This document shows positions 54,328 through 62,745 of a stretch of DNA of 64,000 bases, one piece after another; the stretch's first letter is position 1, and every line of letters starts with the position of its first letter. The notes under the pieces are model-generated. The model had not been told where the DNA came from. It searched no databases and saw nothing but the letters and a program-made list of their open reading frames with translations. Where the stretch lies: contig NZ_LJSI01000053.1 in assembly GCF_001305295.1 (NCBI RefSeq), forward strand, positions 868,001 to 932,000, in the 5' to 3' direction. This stretch comes from Neptunomonas antarctica (GTDB lineage: Bacteria > Pseudomonadota > Gammaproteobacteria > Pseudomonadales > Balneatricaceae). The translations under genes and the position numbers were made by a program.

Positions 54328-55692
54328 TTAATCTAGTTTGGGGTGCAGGTTGTGTTTTTCCAGTAGGGTATACAGTGTGGGTCTGGTTATTCCCAATGCC
54401 TTTGCAGTATCCGAGATACTTGAGTCTGCATGGCTTAATGCTCTTTTAATGGCTTTTTTCTCTGCTTCTTCTCTTATTTGTTTTAGGTTTAACGGGATTG
54501 CATCTACATCCAGTGAGCTTAGTTCCAGATCCTCAGTGGTAATGTATGAGTTGTCCGCCATGATAACGGCGCGCTTGATTCTGCTTTCTATTTCACGGAC
54601 ATTGCCTGGCCAGTCATAGGACTCTATTGCTGCTATTGCTTCGTTATCAAAGCTGCTAATTGTTTTTCCATACTCTTTGTTAAGGCGTATCAGGAATGAT
54701 TTTGCAAGAAGCAAAGCATCTCCTTCGCGCTCTTTTAAAGTGGGAATTTGTATAACAATTTCGCTAATCCTATAATACAGATCTTCACGGAAACGGCCTT
54801 CTTTGATATGAGCTGTCAGATCCTGATGCGTTGCGCAGATGATGCGTACATCAACAGGTATTTCTTTTCGTCCTCCAACGCGTTCGATGACACGTTCTTG
54901 AAAAAAACGAAGCAGTTTTGCTTGGAGCTCAAAAGGAAGGTCGCCAATTTCATCAAGAAATAGTGTGCCTCCGTGGGCAAGTTCAATTTTCCCGATAGTT
55001 TGTTTACTCGCGCCGGTAAACGATCCCTTTTCATGGCCAAATAGTTCACTTTCGAGCAAGTTGGCGGGAATGGCAGCACAATTAATAGCTACGATTTTTT
55101 CTTTAGCGCGCGGACTAAGTTTATGAATAGCTTGTGCAAATAGTTCTTTGCCTGTGCCGCTGGCTCCTAATAATAGAGTTGTGATGTCGGACGGTGCAAC
55201 CTTTTCAATAGTGCGGCATATTTTCAGCATAGGAGGGCTTGAGGTGATAATGCCATCCAGAGGCATGCTGTGACAGCTCTGCTGTAATTTTTTGTTTTCT
55301 AATTCGAGTTCATAGACCCGGTTTGCTCTCTCGACTATCAGAGTTAGAATCTCAGGGTCAGCAGGTTTTTGATAAAAATCGTAGGCACCCAAAGCAATTG
55401 CTTTTACTGCATTAGTGCGATCATTATCTCCAGTCACAACGATAACTTTACACTCTGGTATGAGTGAGAGAATTTCTTTCAGTGTAGCGAAGCCTTCGGT
55501 GACGCCGCCTGGATCAGGAGGTAGTCCAAGGTCTAGTAAGACTACGCCTGGTTGAGTGCGTCGGAGTTGTGTAATGGCATCTGCACGGTTTCCGCATATG
55601 GCAACATCAAAACCATCGAAACACCAGCGTAATTGACTTTGCAGGCCTTCATCATCTTCAACGATAAGCAGGTTTTTTTTAATTCCATTCAT
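54328..55692 (-). CDS. prsR: PEP-CTERM-box response regulator PrsR (sigma-54 activator)
   Basis: A 454-residue NtrC-type regulator. The receiver domain has D13/D14, phospho-acceptor D54 (LLDLGLPPD) and K109. The AAA+ domain shows Walker A GASGTGKE (176-183), the sigma-54 loop GSFTGA (223-228; consensus GAFTGA) and Walker [10 protein letters not shown] Fis-type helix-turn-helix ends it ([19 protein letters not shown]). It should bind the element seen at 48166 and 58285 and open sigma-54 promoters. The start at 55692 is chosen because AAAGGAG lies 8 bases upstream; the longer frame to 55737 overlaps prsK. Confidence 0.95.
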   Translation of the reverse strand: MNGIKKNLLIVEDDEGLQSQLRWCFDGFDVAICGNRADAITQLRRTQPGVVLLDLGLPPDPGGVTEGFATLKEILSLIPECKVIVVTGDNDRTNAVKAIALGAYDFYQKPADPEILTLIVERANRVYELELENKKLQQSCHSMPLDGIITSSPPMLKICRTIEKVAPSDITTLLLGASGTGKELFAQAIHKLSPRAKEKIVAINCAAIPANLLESELFGHEKGSFTGASKQTIGKIELAHGGTLFLDEIGDLPFELQAKLLRFFQERVIERVGGRKEIPVDVRIICATHQDLTAHIKEGRFREDLYYRISEIVIQIPTLKEREGDALLLAKSFLIRLNKEYGKTISSFDNEAIAAIESYDWPGNVREIESRIKRAVIMADNSYITTEDLELSSLDVDAIPLNLKQIREEAEKKAIKRALSHADSSISDTAKALGITRPTLYTLLEKHNLHPKLD

Positions 55693-55711
55693 GTATAGCT
55701 CCTTTATTAGT

Positions 55712-57790
55712 TTATTCCGGTTTGAGTGGGTTTTCATGGTACAGCGGAAGGGTTACTTTGAATAAAGTTCCGGTGCCCAATTCGCTTTTAACTTGGATGT
55801 CGCCGCCGAGCGAGCGAATAACTTCGCGACTTTCAAAGACGCCTACCCCCATTCCGGTGAGCCCTTTGGTTGAATCAAAGGGCTTGAATAGCCTGTGTTG
55901 AATAAAGTCCTCATCCATACCGCAGCCATCATCTTTAATTTCAATGATGGCTTCATTGGCTGAATATGTTAACTGTACATCTACCTGACCGTTGGTGTCA
56001 GTAGCCTCTTGTGCATTTTGAATGATATGTCCGAAAACATTAGATAATTGTTCATTGTCAGCAAAGACGACAACGCGGATATCAGGTTCGATAAAAGTCG
56101 GGTTAGGTAAATGCTTTTCATAGCGGTGAGATATCGTTTTTAATAGAAGTCTCAAGTCCAGAGGTACAGGCGCTGTGCCACGCATTCCATTTCGCATCTG
56201 TTCCATTAAGCGTGTCATTCTGGTGACTGAGTTGCTTACCGTCAGGAATACATCGTCAACAAATTCCGGATTGTGTCTATGTTTTTCCGCATTTGAAACA
56301 ATAAGTGATTGTTGTGCCAGAATATTTTTTAGGTCGTGTACTATATATGCCGACAAGCGGTTGAATGCTTCGAACTGTTGCGCTTGAATGAGTGCTTGGC
56401 TGGCTTGATGTTGTGCTAGCAAACTAGCTGCTTGTTTACCTGCAATTTTTAGTAGATCCCGATCTTCCCAGTTAATATTTTTTTGAATGTCGGAGTGTTT
56501 TACGAGAACGAAACCGTAGACTTCGGCATTGAAGAGTAACGGAATAATAAGCCAAGCATTGGGTATGTCCAGGATTTCTTCAGGAATGCTAAGGTTTTCA
56601 TAAACACCGGGTGTCAGTCTGTATTCATCTAAGTCTATTACCCATTCTGTGCGTTCAAAAAAACCACTTATAGTATGCAGGTTGGCTGTTGATATATCCG
56701 GTGGAGGCATCTCCCAAGTGGTTAATAATTGGTAAGTTGAGTGCTCGTCTCTTCCCCATATAATACCTCCTTTACTCTGCACCAGAGATCCGATTGCGAC
56801 ACAGATTCGTTCAGGTGTTTCATGATGCATTTCTGAAAGCTGGAGTGTGAATTTTTGCCATTCATCACGGTAATCATATTTATAACTAAAAAAATGTTTG
56901 CTCAACAGAACGCGAAAGCTGGCGCGGATTTTGTCTGAAAAGAGTAATACGAAAAGCAGCAGCCCTGCGCCAAAAAGGAAGGTTATTTGTAAGACGGATC
57001 CCCACGTTCCTCCATAATATTGAATGAAATAGCCAGCCGCAGACATGAGAACAAGGTAAATTCCGGCACCTGTCAGTGTTGCAGTGTGAAATACAACTTT
57101 ACGTGAAATTTGAATATTGAGTGCCAAATTGGGATTTCTGATAAGGGATGTCGCAATAAGAGGTGCTGCAATACAGTTAATAATGCCGCGGGCTTCCCAT
57201 AGCTGCTGGTCGAGGTGCTTGAATAGTAAGGCATCGGCATACATGAAAAAATCATAGACGAAAATACTTCCTAGTCCTAAGCATAGGTGCTTTAAAAACC
57301 AGTGCTGATCTTTGCTGGAGTTTCTGTAAACCTGCTCTAAGAGAAGAAGGCCTATGATTGAAAAAGCCATCCAGGCAATTAATGGGATATCTGTTGCTGA
57401 ATTGCTAAACATAATGTTTTGCAGTGATGAGCTCGTTAATATGATCATAATACTGAGAATGATCAGTATGCTAATCAGGAAAAATGGAGTGTTCACATAT
57501 TTTTTGAACAAAGAGCACGGATCTTTTTTATTAGGAGTAATGATTTTCAATAAAAAGAAGAACCATGTTGCATTGCGCACGATTTCGGTTACTTGTATCG
57601 CGTATTGAGGTACGTGGCTTGATGAATATGATGCGGTGATAACGATCGCCCAGATAGCGGTCGATAATGTGGCAATCTTGATCGGCGTTCCTGATTTGTC
57701 GGCTTTTGGTGACGTTAATAAAAGAATACCAAGTATCAAGTAACCAAAAAATGCGAATAAATAACTATAAAAGCCGACACTCTCAAACAT
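55712..57790 (-). CDS. prsK: PEP-CTERM system sensor histidine kinase PrsK
   Basis: A 692-residue membrane sensor. Nine to ten helices cover residues 1 to ~290, a GAF-like domain ~310-460 (ICVAIGSLVQSKGGIIWGRD), then the dimerisation/phosphoacceptor helix with H485 (IVHDLKNILAQ) and the ATPase domain (N box NAQEATD, G1 DDGCGMDE, G2 GLTGMGVGVFESREV). Its input signal is unknown. It lies 19 bases upstream of prsR and forms a two-gene operon with it. Confidence 0.95.
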   Translation of the reverse strand: MFESVGFYSYLFAFFGYLILGILLLTSPKADKSGTPIKIATLSTAIWAIVITASYSSSHVPQYAIQVTEIVRNATWFFFLLKIITPNKKDPCSLFKKYVNTPFFLISILIILSIMIILTSSSLQNIMFSNSATDIPLIAWMAFSIIGLLLLEQVYRNSSKDQHWFLKHLCLGLGSIFVYDFFMYADALLFKHLDQQLWEARGIINCIAAPLIATSLIRNPNLALNIQISRKVVFHTATLTGAGIYLVLMSAAGYFIQYYGGTWGSVLQITFLFGAGLLLFVLLFSDKIRASFRVLLSKHFFSYKYDYRDEWQKFTLQLSEMHHETPERICVAIGSLVQSKGGIIWGRDEHSTYQLLTTWEMPPPDISTANLHTISGFFERTEWVIDLDEYRLTPGVYENLSIPEEILDIPNAWLIIPLLFNAEVYGFVLVKHSDIQKNINWEDRDLLKIAGKQAASLLAQHQASQALIQAQQFEAFNRLSAYIVHDLKNILAQQSLIVSNAEKHRHNPEFVDDVFLTVSNSVTRMTRLMEQMRNGMRGTAPVPLDLRLLLKTISHRYEKHLPNPTFIEPDIRVVVFADNEQLSNVFGHIIQNAQEATDTNGQVDVQLTYSANEAIIEIKDDGCGMDEDFIQHRLFKPFDSTKGLTGMGVGVFESREVIRSLGGDIQVKSELGTGTLFKVTLPLYHENPLKPE

Positions 57791-57964
57791 TGCCTATGTC
57801 TCTAATAAATATAATTAAATTGAGTATACTGTGAAGTGATTAATATCACTCAGTTTTTATGTTTAAAATAGTCTAGTCACAGAGCCTTGATGTTGTAAAA
57901 ATAGAGTGCAGCTGTTATTTTTCAGCTAATTTTTAAGGGTTATATTGATGCGGTTTGTTGATAA

Positions 57965-58237
57965 ATGACTGTATATAAGAATGTTAAGAACAGCTTGGTA
58001 GAACCGCCACGTACTTGCTTAATAACGGGCGTTGCAGGTTTTATTGGTTCTCATATTCTTGATGAGCTTCCTTCCGCCGATGAAGTAGTATTGGCGGTTG
58101 CTCATAAAAGCTATCATAAACTCAATGTTGAAGATTTTAATCAACTTGTGGGTGATAATGTTGTAGTAATGGATGTAAAATGCCTGTTAGAAAGGAAAAC
58201 ATTCGCTGATGCAAATATTGATCTATGGCGATTGTAA
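57965..58237 (+). pseudogene. In-frame chimera of a sugar epimerase start and a nucleotide-sugar dehydrogenase end
   Basis: The 90-residue frame joins two unrelated pieces. Residues 17-35 (TCLITGVAGFIGSHILDEL) are the NAD-binding start of a GalE/WbpP-type epimerase. Residues from about 37 (ADEVVLAVAHKSY) to the end (MDVKCLLERKTF, then IDLWRL) match the C-terminal domain of UDP-sugar 6-dehydrogenases (usual ending: V-D-V-K-G, then W-R-L). The best explanation is a deletion between adjacent epimerase and dehydrogenase genes that left an in-frame scar. The product lacks both catalytic centres, so it is probably non-functional. Confidence 0.8.
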
Positions 58238-58284
58238 GCTAACATCAATTGATTTTTATTTTCTGGGATGGACACGCAGCAAAG

Positions 58285-58301
58285 TGTCAGGTTTTTTTAC
58301 A
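58285..58301 (+). promoter_or_regulatory. 17-bp upstream element (PrsR/PEP-CTERM box candidate), copy 2
   Basis: TGTCAGGTTTTTTTACA, identical over 17 bases to the copy at 48166. It lies 76 bases before the GG of the sigma-54 promoter at 58377, against 65 for the first copy; the 11-base difference equals one helical turn. Confidence 0.7.
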
Positions 58302-58374
58302 ATGATCGGTGTGGTAATGGTGAGTAGCAACAGATAGTTTAAAAAAGTATTTGATAATCATGTGTTAAGTTTTT

Positions 58375-58392
58375 TAGGCGTGCATCTTGCAT
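58375..58392 (+). promoter_or_regulatory. Sigma-54 promoter of the Tat-protein gene
   Basis: TAGGCGTGCATCTTGCAT has GG (58377-58378) and GC (58389-58390) exactly 10 bases apart with a perfect TTGCA -12 element; the -24 element is weaker (AGGCG against TGGCAC). Transcription should begin near 58402, about 63 bases before the ATG. Confidence 0.75.
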
Positions 58393-58464
58393 TCTTTATA
58401 TTAATGCACATGAATTACTGCCCCAATACGTTATTTAATAGAGTTTAAAGATAGGGTTGCTCAA

Positions 58465-59097
58465 ATGAAGGATCAAATAGATCGTCTAAACGAGAAGGAA
58501 TCGGCAATCGATCAGCTTGCTGATACTGAAAATGGTACTAACAACAAGCCTGCGGGAGTTGATGCCTCTCGTCGTCGTTTGTTTGGTGCGGGTATTGCTG
58601 CGCCTATTATTCTTACTATGTCTAGCCGTACAGCATGGGGTGGTGCGTTATGTTCTCCCTCTGCCTTTAATTCAGCGACGTTTACTTCTCATCATCCTCA
58701 ACCAAATGAATGTACTGGGACTGCAGGCTATAGCCCTGCGTATTGGCTAATAAACCTAGCTAGTTGGCCTGTAAATATTTTGCCTGGCAATCGGTTCGAC
58801 TCTTATTTTGCTTCTTCTCCTGCTCCTCTTTCTGCAGACTCAACGTTGCAACAGGTGCTCGAAGCGAGTTCTACTAGTATTGCGTCTCATGCTATTGCCG
58901 CGCTGCTGAATGCTGAAGCGAGCCTTATTTTGCAGGGTGATGCTAATGCTGTTACTACAGTTATAGACATGTTTAATGCTTTCTTGGTTGGTGATGGTTA
59001 TACGCTTTCTGCTGGTACGGTAGTGTTTTGGGATAGTCCTGTTGATTTCTCAATGAGAAAGTTCTTTACTGACTATATAGATAAGCCATACATGTAG
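58465..59097 (+). CDS. Tat-signal exported protein, partner of the HprK-like cassette
   Basis: A 210-residue protein. A long polar N-region ends in the twin-arginine motif SRRRLFGAG (35-43) followed by a hydrophobic core (IAAPIILTMSS), cleavage likely near residue 58 (AWG). The mature part is Ser/Ala/Thr-rich and has NECTGTAGYSPAYW (81-94), which recalls a G-Y-S-P-G-Y-W motif of other secreted proteins, and one likely disulphide (C63-C83). No PEP-CTERM tail is present. It is exported folded and may be the target modified by the three following gene products. AGGG at 58453-58456 is its ribosome site. Function unknown. Confidence 0.8.
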   Translation: MKDQIDRLNEKESAIDQLADTENGTNNKPAGVDASRRRLFGAGIAAPIILTMSSRTAWGGALCSPSAFNSATFTSHHPQPNECTGTAGYSPAYWLINLASWPVNILPGNRFDSYFASSPAPLSADSTLQQVLEASSTSIASHAIAALLNAEASLILQGDANAVTTVIDMFNAFLVGDGYTLSAGTVVFWDSPVDFSMRKFFTDYIDKPYM

Positions 59098-59118
59098 TAA
59101 TGATTACTCTCTGATTTT

Positions 59119-59162
59119 AAAGGTTTTTTAAAGGTTTTTTAAAGGTTTTTTAAAGGTTTTTT
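59119..59162. repeat. Four tandem 11-bp repeats (AAAGGTTTTTT)
   Basis: Four perfect copies of AAAGGTTTTTT fill 44 of the 66 bases between the Tat-protein stop and the PqqD-like start. Each unit contains a Shine-Dalgarno-like AAAGG; the last one lies 7 bases before the ATG at 59164. The repeat could change copy number by slippage and thereby the translation of the cassette. Confidence 0.9.
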
Positions 59163-59163
59163 A

Positions 59164-59442
59164 ATGGTTTATTATAGTGCAGTCATCGATTTAAGTACGG
59201 CTTTGGTCGCTAACTTTGATGACATGTCGGTATTGCATAAGCCTGAAACTGACCAATTACATGTACTAAGTTCTCCAGTAGTTACTCTATTAAGAATGGT
59301 TCAGGGTAGTCGAATATTGGAAGCAGAAGTGCTTGAGTTAATAAAAGAGAATTGTTTTGACGTTCATCCTGTTTCTGAAGAAGATTGTCAGCAATACTTA
59401 CAGCTTTTAGTTAGTCAGGGCATATTTGAAAAAACGCAATGA
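59164..59442 (+). CDS. HPr-rel-A system PqqD-family protein (RRE-like)
   Basis: A 92-residue small protein with the PqqD-like winged-helix pattern: a short strand segment (DMSVLHKPETDQLHVLSS), then PVVTLLRMVQGS and a C-terminal helix pair ending in DCQQYLQLLVSQGIFE. PqqD/RRE proteins bind leader peptides and present them to modifying enzymes. Here the partner is the HprK-like kinase whose start overlaps this stop by 4 bases (ATGA). The substrate peptide is unknown; the Tat protein upstream is a candidate. Its ribosome site lies in the last repeat unit. Confidence 0.85.
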   Translation: MVYYSAVIDLSTALVANFDDMSVLHKPETDQLHVLSSPVVTLLRMVQGSRILEAEVLELIKENCFDVHPVSEEDCQQYLQLLVSQGIFEKTQ

Positions 59443-60344
59443 TAGTCTCTGATATTTCGCTGGACGAATGCACTCAGCATCTCCGCAGTACTGGTTTAAA
59501 ACTTAATGTTGGTCCTTTTTGGTGTGATATCAAGTCGGCTCTTCCTTCTGTTGCGCATCATATTACTGAACTTTACCCTGATGCCTTGATAGATCAGGAG
59601 AGAGTTTTTTCAGATTTTCCGATAGAGATCGCCCGAAAATCAGGCGTACGTGGTTGGATTAAGCCGTTGGTGGAGTTTACCTTTAACGGTAATATTCCCT
59701 TTACCCCGTTGTCATTGGATCAGTCTCCAGCATTAACTGAATGGGGTATTAATTGGTGCGTGTCAGGTCATGCTAATCAATATCTTATACTGCATGCTGC
59801 TGTTGTCGAAAAAAATGGGAAAGCCGTTATTTTGCCCGCTCCTTCAGGTTCAGGGAAAAGCACGCTATGTGTCGCGTTAGTGAGTCGTGGTTGGCGCCTA
59901 TTGTCGGATGAGCTGACATTGATATCGATTAAAGATTCGATGCTGCAACCGCTCCCTAAGCCGATGAGCCTTAAGAATGAATCGATACAGGTTATTCGGG
60001 ATTATTGGCCACAATCTGTGTTTGGGCATGTTTGCACTGATACGGTTAAAGGTTCCGTAGCTCATGTGAAACCGCCAGTTGACAGTGTGAATTCTGCCGC
60101 TATTATGGCGAAAGCTGCCTTCGTTATTTTCCCAAAATACCAGCAAGGCTCATCTCTGCAGTTGGTTGAAAAAGAGAAAGCGTTCGCCTATATGTCTCTT
60201 GTTGAAAATGCATTTAACTACCACTTACTGGGAGCACACGCTTTTCACGCGTTATCACGACTGGTAAATCAGGTAGAAGCTTATGATTTTTTATACAGCG
60301 ACCTGAATGAAGCTGTGGCCCGGTTTGAGTCATTGGTTACATGA
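59439..60344 (+). CDS. HprK-related kinase A
   Basis: A 301-residue protein related to HPr kinase/phosphorylase. The kinase core starts at LILHAAVVEKNGKAVILPA, the Walker A loop is APSGSGKST (134-142, K140), and LLSDELTLI (154-162) is the acidic motif after the next strand. The usual phosphotransferase-system partner HPr is not encoded nearby, and the PqqD-like protein suggests a peptide or protein target. HprK-like kinases also occur in lasso-peptide clusters, where they phosphorylate a precursor. It overlaps both neighbours by 4 bases. Confidence 0.9.
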   Translation: MIVSDISLDECTQHLRSTGLKLNVGPFWCDIKSALPSVAHHITELYPDALIDQERVFSDFPIEIARKSGVRGWIKPLVEFTFNGNIPFTPLSLDQSPALTEWGINWCVSGHANQYLILHAAVVEKNGKAVILPAPSGSGKSTLCVALVSRGWRLLSDELTLISIKDSMLQPLPKPMSLKNESIQVIRDYWPQSVFGHVCTDTVKGSVAHVKPPVDSVNSAAIMAKAAFVIFPKYQQGSSLQLVEKEKAFAYMSLVENAFNYHLLGAHAFHALSRLVNQVEAYDFLYSDLNEAVARFESLVT

Positions 60345-61432
60345 CCTTACGTAAATTTAAGCCTTTATGTCTATTGCTAATCGGAGAATGTGCGGCAAAA
60401 GACTTGTCTCTGAGCGAGTGGAACCTGATTGTCCAGCAAGGGCGCAGTGCGCAAGTGTTGGGTATGCTTTATTCGAGACTTGCGCACCGTAATCAATTAG
60501 CAGATATTCCGCCTTCTGTTATTTGGCATCTTGAGGCTGCATCGATTGTGGCGGAAAAATATTTACGTGACACTCAGTGTGAAATCAAATATTTTCTTCC
60601 CCTCTTCTCCTCTTTAGAGCAGCGGTTTATTTTACTCAAAGGTGCTGCTTATGTCGCATCTGGAAAGGCGTGGGCCGAGGGGCGAACTTTTTCTGATATC
60701 GACCTTTTAGTACCTAAAGAGTGTCTTACTTCGCTGGAATCTTCTCTTCAGTGGTTTGGTTGGGCAGGTACGCATCAGACACCTTATGATCAACGCTATT
60801 ATCGTGAATGGATGCATGAAATTCCTCCGCTGGTGCATGTTACACGACAGACAGTTATCGATATTCATCACACCATTTTGCCATTAACGGCTGCACTTAA
60901 GCCTGTAGCTACTAAGTTTTTTGAGGATGTTCAGGAAATCGCTGAAGGAGTATGGACGCTTTCGGATATCGATATGCTCTTGCATAGCGCCACTCACCTG
61001 TTTATGGATTCTGAATTTGATCATGCTTTTAGAGATCTTCTGGATTTTGATAGTTTAATCAGAAATGCTCTGAATAACGGGCTTGATTGGCAGATGTTGA
61101 TCAAAAGAGGACAAGAGATGGATTTAATTCCTCCTCTGTATTATGCGTTACGCTATAGCGGTCGTATCTTTAATACCCCGGTTCCTGAGGATGTTCTGCA
61201 TAAATGCGGGGAAGTATGGCAACCATATATTCCTGTTGTCCTCATGGATATGTTGTTTGAGCGGGTGATTGTGCCGCCACACCACAGTGCCCGTAGAGTA
61301 GGGGCGTCTTTAGCAAATAGGGCGTTGTTTATACGTGGGCATTATCTGAGAATGCCGTTCGGGCAGCTTGTTAGGCATTTGTTTCAGAAAGCATTTATCT
61401 CTCCTTACGAAAAGTCGTCATCTAAAGTTTAG
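60341..61432 (+). CDS. Nucleotidyltransferase-family protein of the HPr-rel-A cassette
   Basis: A 363-residue protein of the uncharacterised nucleotidyltransferase (NTP_transf_5) group. FILLKGAAYVASGKAW and RTFSDIDLLVPKE supply the G-A and D-x-D active-site pair (D119, D121), as in Pol-beta-like nucleotidyltransferases; VIDIHHTILP (about 168-177) is a third conserved element. Its substrate is unknown. It is the last gene of the three-gene cassette and overlaps the kinase by 4 bases, so the two are surely co-translated. Confidence 0.88.
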   Translation: MTLRKFKPLCLLLIGECAAKDLSLSEWNLIVQQGRSAQVLGMLYSRLAHRNQLADIPPSVIWHLEAASIVAEKYLRDTQCEIKYFLPLFSSLEQRFILLKGAAYVASGKAWAEGRTFSDIDLLVPKECLTSLESSLQWFGWAGTHQTPYDQRYYREWMHEIPPLVHVTRQTVIDIHHTILPLTAALKPVATKFFEDVQEIAEGVWTLSDIDMLLHSATHLFMDSEFDHAFRDLLDFDSLIRNALNNGLDWQMLIKRGQEMDLIPPLYYALRYSGRIFNTPVPEDVLHKCGEVWQPYIPVVLMDMLFERVIVPPHHSARRVGASLANRALFIRGHYLRMPFGQLVRHLFQKAFISPYEKSSSKV

Positions 61433-61601
61433 TTTCCTTATTAACACTGCGCATAGTTAAGGTCAGGTTTATCGGATCTTTTTCGTGTTTTTCAGTGGCT
61501 GATTCAGCAGTGTAATGATTTCTGACACAGCCAAATGGTCCGATTCAATACCTGTATCACGAAGTTCATTAGAAAAGCCTTTATGGAAGCGTTTTAGCCG
61601 C

Positions 61602-62471
61602 TTAACTCGTTTTCAACGTGTTACTGTGTTTGTCTTGTGAATGCAGCCGATTCATGGGCAAAAGCTGTTCCTCCCGTAGTTCATGAATAATAGTATGAAT
61701 ATCCTGAATATTCAGCGTATTTTTTTTTGTGAGCCAGCCATGCATAAAGAGCCGGCTACATATCAGGTTAATCACCCGGGGTATGCCATTACTGAATCGA
61801 TGGATGTAATGAAATACTTTACTGTTGATTACAGGCGTATTTTGCCAATTACACTGTGATAATCGGTATTGAATATAGCGCTGTGTATCGTTTTCATTAA
61901 GTGTTTTCATATGATAAGAGGCAATAATTTTTTGCCGTAATTGTGTTAAATTAGGTGCGGCTATGAGAGTCTGGAGCTTCTCTTGTCCTACTAGAAAAAT
62001 TTGTAAAAAAGGTTTGTTATTACTCTGTAGGTTAGTCAGCAGAGGTAGTTCCTCCAGAGCCTTTTCTGACAGGTTTTGTGCTTCATCAATGATCAGTAAT
62101 GTATGTTTTCCAGCATGTTGCTGAGCTAAGAAAAAAAGATGCAAGGCGTTCAAAAGTTCAGTGCTATTGCCTGAAACGGAGCTGATTCCAAAGTTAAGGC
62201 TGATCAGAGAAAGTAAATCTTGCGATGAGAGTTGAGATGAAGTGATCTGAGTAAATGTAATGGTTTCAGGAAGGTGAGCTATCAAATCGCAGATGAGAGT
62301 AGACTTTCCTGTGCCGGGTTGGCCTGAGATCACAATAAAGCCTTCCTTGCGACGTAAGGCATATTCCATCGCTGCCTGGGCTTTAGTAAATTCAGAATGC
62401 ATAAAGCACAAGTCCGGATCGGGAGTTAAGCGAAAGGGGTCAGCTGTTAAGCCATAATATTCTTCGTACAT
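61602..62471 (-). CDS. ExeA-type secretion/assembly ATPase, paralogue 1
   Basis: A 289-residue AAA ATPase. MYEEYYGLTADPFRLTPDP is the family N-terminus, so the start at 62471 is used rather than 62507. Walker A is GQPGTGKST, Walker B LLIIDEAQNL, and NGIPRVINLICSRLFMHG is the sensor region of the GspA/ExeA family. It ends about 35 residues after the ATPase domain, without the periplasmic extension. The paralogue at 62746 is divergent; both may power polysaccharide or exosortase assembly. In typical XrtA loci one ATPase lies beside the outer-membrane protein gene. Confidence 0.88.
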   Translation of the reverse strand: MYEEYYGLTADPFRLTPDPDLCFMHSEFTKAQAAMEYALRRKEGFIVISGQPGTGKSTLICDLIAHLPETITFTQITSSQLSSQDLLSLISLNFGISSVSGNSTELLNALHLFFLAQQHAGKHTLLIIDEAQNLSEKALEELPLLTNLQSNNKPFLQIFLVGQEKLQTLIAAPNLTQLRQKIIASYHMKTLNENDTQRYIQYRLSQCNWQNTPVINSKVFHYIHRFSNGIPRVINLICSRLFMHGWLTKKNTLNIQDIHTIIHELREEQLLPMNRLHSQDKHSNTLKTS

Positions 62472-62586
62472 ATGATCTCCGTGCTCAGGGTCTGCAATTA
62501 TACCCAAGGTGGCATTTTTTGTTCTGTACGGAGGCTCGTATTATAATAAAAGCACAATAAACAGCGCCCTTTTAATGTATGTCATA

Positions 62587-62602
62587 ATTATCGTGCGATA
62601 AT
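62587..62602. promoter_or_regulatory. Palindrome between the divergent ATPase genes
   Basis: ATTATCG and CGATAAT are perfect complements separated by TG. It lies 116 bases from one ATPase start and 144 from the other, in their shared promoter region, and could be the site of a dimeric regulator for both. Confidence 0.4.
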
Positions 62603-62745
62603 ATGTAAAGGTTACCCGTTCAAATGCGGTGGCTCAAGTATGATTCTCTGTCCGAGCCGGGATTTTTTCAGGGTAAAAGATAAGTAGAATAATGTGTGAG
62701 GTGATTAAATCACTCTCGATGCTTTTAGATTACGGAATAATACTG

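Noticed and set aside
62472-62507. Twelve-residue N-terminal extension of ATPase paralogue 1
   Set aside because: The family starts at MYEEYYGL, so the ATG at 62471 is preferred over the one at 62507.
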